Source: Actinoplanes siamensis (GTDB lineage Bacteria; Actinomycetota; Actinomycetes; Mycobacteriales; Micromonosporaceae). From it: 64,000 bases of DNA. The DNA is taken from positions 62,001 through 126,000 of the forward strand of contig NZ_BOMW01000006.1 in the NCBI RefSeq assembly GCF_016862395.1. The letters run 5' to 3'. The position numbers and the translations under genes were made by a program. The notes below the pieces were generated by a model that had not been told where the DNA came from, did no database searches, and worked only from the letters and a program-made list of their open reading frames with translations. Below are positions 60,889 to 64,000 of this stretch, piece by piece (positions within the stretch are counted from its first letter, which is position 1; every line of letters starts with the position of its first letter).

Positions 60889-62466
60889 ATGGATCCCCCG
60901 GCCGATCGGCGGCCCTGGCCGCCGGTGTGGCGGGGCATCCTGCTGCGGTCCGCCCTGGTCCCGGTGATCGTGCTGTCCCCGCTGGTCGCCCTGCAGCCCG
61001 GCGCCGACCACCGGTTCAACGTCTACGCCAACGGCGCCCGCTACCTGCACCGCCCGTGGGAGCTGTTCGGCGCGGCGATCGCCTCCGTCCCGCAGTACCT
61101 GAGCCTGGGCAACTTCCGGCCGCTGGGCCGGATGGTCGAGTGGACGCTGGACACCGCCACGTTCGCGCTCACCGACCTGTTGGGACTGCCTGCCAACATC
61201 TCGCTGCGGCTGGTCTCGTTCCTCAGCGCGGTGCTGCTCACGCTGGCCACCGTGGTGCTGGCGGAGTGCGTGGTGAGCCGCGGCCGCCCGTTCGCCGGGC
61301 CGCCCTCGCTGATCGCCGCGGTGCTGCCGTTCGCGGTCGGCGGGAGTTTCGTGGCGGCCGGCCGGACCAGCACCACTGTCCTGTTCGGCGGCCTCTACTT
61401 CCTCACCTCCGCGCTGGTGCTGTTGGTCGCCGCGGCCGCCGCCCGGACCGTGGGACGGATCCGTCCGGGCGCCCGGCCGGGCTGGCCGGCCGTGCTGCTC
61501 GGTGCGGTGCTGGCCGCGTTCAACGAGATGGCCTGGCTGGCGCTGCCGCTGGCGGCGCTCGTCGTGCTGATCCGCGGCCGGGTGGTCCTGGCGCTGTCCT
61601 GGCGGGAGACGGCGCGCGGCGCCGGGGCCCGCTTCACCGGGCTGCTCTGGGCCGGGTTCCTGCCGGTCGCGATCCCGGTCCGGATGATCATCGCGCGCAG
61701 GTGCGCGGCCGGGACCTGCTACTCCGGCTCCGACGTCGCGCCGTCCGGAGCCCTGGCCGCACTGCCCAACCGGCTCACCTCGTGGCTGCCGCCGCTGATG
61801 TGGCAGCGGGCGGGCGAGGGGCCGTACGGGCACACGCTCGGCCCCGCCCTGCTGATCGCCCTGGTCGCGCTGCTCCTGCTGGTCCGCCGGTTCTGGCGGG
61901 ACCTGCCACGGTGTGATTCCCCGGACCGCCGCCAGGCCGGCGCGCTCGCCCTGGCCGGGCTGGCCGTGCTGGTGCCGGCCGCCACGATGGGCGCCCTCAA
62001 CGAGCAGATGCAGCGGCTCGCGGCGGCCGGCTGGTGGGGGCTGGGCTGGCGGGACAGCGCGCTGGCCGGGGCCGGTGGCGCGCTGCTCACGGTCGCGCTG
62101 CTGACCGCGGTGTTCGCGCGCGGTCAGCGCAGCGGGCGTACGCACCGGCGCGGCATCCTCGCCGGCGTGCTGGTGCTGGCGGCCGCCGCGGCGGTCGGCG
62201 CCGCGGCGAACCGGGACTACCGCGCGTCGATCGCCTCGGAGCGGCCCGCGTACGTGCACGACCGGATCGCCCAGGAGATCGTCGACTTCGACCGTTCCGC
62301 GTCCGGCAACGCCCGCCGCTGCACGCTGCGCGCACAGTTCCGGGCCGCCCTGCCGCGGGAGCATCGTACCGACTACCCGCCCGAGTTGCGCCGCTTCGAC
62401 CAGGCCGTCGACCAGGCCACCGTCCGGCTCGCCGGCCGGCGCTTCTGCACCGGGGGGCCGTCGTGA
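60889..62466 (+). CDS. Polytopic membrane protein (putative glycan-associated)
   Basis: 525 residues from ATG 60889 (CGAGG RBS); GTG 60841 is an alternative. About 10-11 membrane helices with large loops. The first loop holds HRFNVYANGARYLHRPWELF and YLSLGNFRPLGRMVEWTLDT, reminiscent of GT-C glycosyltransferases or polymer-associated membrane proteins but without a clear DxD motif. A soluble C-tail (about 455-525) contains Cys pairs. GTGA overlap with the GT2 gene suggests they act together. Confidence 0.65.
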   Translation: MDPPADRRPWPPVWRGILLRSALVPVIVLSPLVALQPGADHRFNVYANGARYLHRPWELFGAAIASVPQYLSLGNFRPLGRMVEWTLDTATFALTDLLGLPANISLRLVSFLSAVLLTLATVVLAECVVSRGRPFAGPPSLIAAVLPFAVGGSFVAAGRTSTTVLFGGLYFLTSALVLLVAAAAARTVGRIRPGARPGWPAVLLGAVLAAFNEMAWLALPLAALVVLIRGRVVLALSWRETARGAGARFTGLLWAGFLPVAIPVRMIIARRCAAGTCYSGSDVAPSGALAALPNRLTSWLPPLMWQRAGEGPYGHTLGPALLIALVALLLLVRRFWRDLPRCDSPDRRQAGALALAGLAVLVPAATMGALNEQMQRLAAAGWWGLGWRDSALAGAGGALLTVALLTAVFARGQRSGRTHRRGILAGVLVLAAAAAVGAAANRDYRASIASERPAYVHDRIAQEIVDFDRSASGNARRCTLRAQFRAALPREHRTDYPPELRRFDQAVDQATVRLAGRRFCTGGPS

Positions 62467-63425
62467 TCTCGGTGGTGGCGCCGGTCTACAACGAGGGCCC
62501 GGGCGTCGAGCGCTTCGCCGAGCGGATGGCCGAGGTGCTGGACGGCCACGACTACGAGCTGATCCTGATCGACGACGGCTCGGCCGACGACTCGTGGAGC
62601 CGGATCGCGTCGCTCGCGCTGCTCGACCCGCGGGTCCGCGGCCTACGGCTGTCGCGCAACTTCGGCAAGGAGGCGGCGCTGCTGGCCGGCCTGGAACAGG
62701 CGGCCGGCGACGCCACCGTGGTGATCGACGCGGACCTGCAGCACCCGCCGTCCGCGATCCCCGAGATGATCCGCCGGTGGCGGGCCGGCGCGCAGGTGGT
62801 CGAGGCGGTCAAGCGCAACCGCACCGGCCAGTCGCTGAGCAGCCGCCTGGGCGCCCGCGTCTTCAACCGCGCGTTCACCCGCCTCACCCAGGTCGACCTG
62901 GTCGACGCCACAGACTTCCGGCTGCTCGCCCGGCCGGCGCTGGAGGCGCTGCTGCGGATGCCCGAGCACTCGTCGTTCTTCCGCGGCACCAGCAGCTGGA
63001 TCGGCTTCACCCGGGAGACCGTCGAGGTGGACATCGAGCACCGCGAGGGGGGCGCGTCCCGGTGGACCGCGCGGGCCCTGTTCCGCCTGGCGGTCAACGG
63101 CCTGACGTCGTTCACCTCGGCCCCGCTGCACCTGGTGACGCTGGTCGGCCTCACGTTCGCGGCGTTCTCGGTGGTGCTCGGCGTCCAGACGCTGGTCCGC
63201 TGGGTGCAGGGCCACTCGGTGGCCGGCTTCCCCACGGTCATCCTGCTGCTGCTGGTGACCGGCACGTTCGTGCTGCTCGGCCTGGGGGTGATCGGCGAGT
63301 ACCTGGCCCGCATCCACGAGGAGGTCCGCGGCCGCCCGCGCTACCTGATCCGCGAACGGGCCGGCGGCACGCTACCGTCGCCGGGTGTCCCCGAGCAGTG
63401 GGTCGAACATGCCGACCAGCACTGA
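62463..63425 (+). CDS. Membrane-anchored GT2, polyprenyl-phosphate glycosyltransferase type
   Basis: 320 residues from GTG 62463. GT-A domain: ISVVAPVYNEGPGVERFAER, ELILIDDGSADDSW, LSRNFGKEAALLAGLEQA and VVIDADLQHPPSAIPEMI, the dolichol-phosphate-mannose-synthase/ArnC/GtrB pattern. Two C-terminal helices (about 225-245 and 258-282) anchor it. It likely transfers a sugar from a nucleotide donor to undecaprenyl phosphate. With GtrA it forms the usual flippase pair. Confidence 0.93.
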   Translation: MISVVAPVYNEGPGVERFAERMAEVLDGHDYELILIDDGSADDSWSRIASLALLDPRVRGLRLSRNFGKEAALLAGLEQAAGDATVVIDADLQHPPSAIPEMIRRWRAGAQVVEAVKRNRTGQSLSSRLGARVFNRAFTRLTQVDLVDATDFRLLARPALEALLRMPEHSSFFRGTSSWIGFTRETVEVDIEHREGGASRWTARALFRLAVNGLTSFTSAPLHLVTLVGLTFAAFSVVLGVQTLVRWVQGHSVAGFPTVILLLLVTGTFVLLGLGVIGEYLARIHEEVRGRPRYLIRERAGGTLPSPGVPEQWVEHADQH

Positions 63426-63831
63426 GCCCCGCACGCCCGCCCCGCTGCCCGGCCATTCCCGGGTGACCCGCCTGATCCGGTACGCCCTGAGCGGCGGGGC
63501 CAGCGCGCTCACCCACTTCGGGATCGGGATGGCCGGCGTCCACCTGCTCGGGCTGCGCCCGGTGGTCGCGTCCACCACCGGCTTCGTCGCCAGCATCGCG
63601 GTCTCCTACGCCCTGCAGCGCAACTGGGTCTTCCGCTCCAGCAGCGGCCACGTGCTGGCCGGATCGAGGTTCCTGACGGTGACCGCGGTCGCCTTCACGA
63701 TCAACACAGTGGTGCTCTGGGTGGGGACCGAGCTGCTCGACGCCGCGTACCCGGTGGTCCAGCCGGTTGCCCTGACCCTGATCCCGCTGGTCAACTACGT
63801 CCTGAACTCCCGTTGGACCTTCAGGAGCTGA
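63409..63831 (+). CDS. GtrA-family membrane protein (lipid-linked sugar flippase)
   Basis: 140 residues from ATG 63409, overlapping the GT2 gene by 17 bp. Four membrane helices: LIRYALSGGASALTHFGIGM, VVASTTGFVASIAVSYALQR, then NWVFRS and VLNSRWTFRS, both matching the GtrA W-x-F motif at the ends of helix pairs. It moves polyprenyl-phosphate-linked sugar across the membrane for extracytoplasmic glycosylation. Last gene visible in the cluster. Confidence 0.92.
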   Translation: MPTSTEPRTPAPLPGHSRVTRLIRYALSGGASALTHFGIGMAGVHLLGLRPVVASTTGFVASIAVSYALQRNWVFRSSSGHVLAGSRFLTVTAVAFTINTVVLWVGTELLDAAYPVVQPVALTLIPLVNYVLNSRWTFRS

Positions 63832-64000
63832 GAATCCCCGCTCGGTACGGGTTACGCCGGCCCGACCGCGGCCGCGTGTCCCCTGGCGGCGAGCTGACCG
63901 GCGCCCGGCCCGCCCGGCGACCGCCGGCCGCGGCACCCGCCGGCCGTGGCGGTCCGACCCGGGACAGGCGGTGCGGAGGGGCCAGCCGTGCGACGCGGGC
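63832..64000. other. Terminal intergenic stretch
   Basis: GC-rich sequence after gtrA without a recognisable gene start or terminator before the window edge. Confidence 0.4.

Overview
The window is about 73% GC by eye, with strong G/C third-position bias, many GTG starts and tight ATGA, GTGA or TGATG junctions. Gene content and order point to a high-GC actinobacterium. Arg/Ala-rich proteins, the DivIVA-domain protein, DUF2469, DUF2631-like and Stealth genes suggest Micromonosporaceae, perhaps Actinoplanes. This placement is inference. No rRNA, tRNA, CRISPR array, IS element or prophage was recognised.

0-12 kb holds transport and regulation. It starts with an amino acid permease cut by the window edge, then a NatA/NatB-like ABC exporter, a NarL-type two-component system and a MerR regulator with a long upstream region. 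A HIT protein follows, then an operon (ABC-like ATPase with eroded motifs, YhgE/Pip membrane protein, TetR regulator) with a perfect 28-bp palindromic operator, an F420-type oxidoreductase and a PadR regulator. 12-29 kb is mostly conserved leftward core: dxr-rseP-ispG (MEP isoprenoid pathway plus site-2 protease) and rpsB-tsf-pyrH-frr-cdsA-rlmN. Between them sit YihY and PYROXD2-like genes, an MBL-Rieske fusion, a DUF2631-like membrane protein and a DivIVA-repeat protein.

29-38 kb runs rightward: YraN, YifB, DprA, then a 2.6-kb accessory interval, then a XerC-type recombinase with two unusual low-complexity inserts and a PLP enzyme. The interval carries an excisionase-like HTH gene, two small genes sharing a C-G-x-P-x-P-C motif, a GntR regulator and two repeat blocks. 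36.4-50 kb is leftward: M23 peptidase, DUF2469, rnhB, Nudix, two signal peptidases, rplS, trmD-rimM-khpA-rpsP, DUF402, proS, amidohydrolase and ffh.

50-64 kb is a cell-surface glycan region: a Stealth sugar-phosphate transferase, a nucleotide-sugar dehydrogenase, a large GT2 multidomain protein, a GT4-GT28 fusion, a coiled-coil protein, an OafA/SGNH acyltransferase, a polytopic membrane protein, a dolichol-phosphate-type GT2 and GtrA. Together they could build and decorate a phosphodiester-linked surface polysaccharide. This cluster and the dprA-xerC interval are the best candidates for undescribed biology here.
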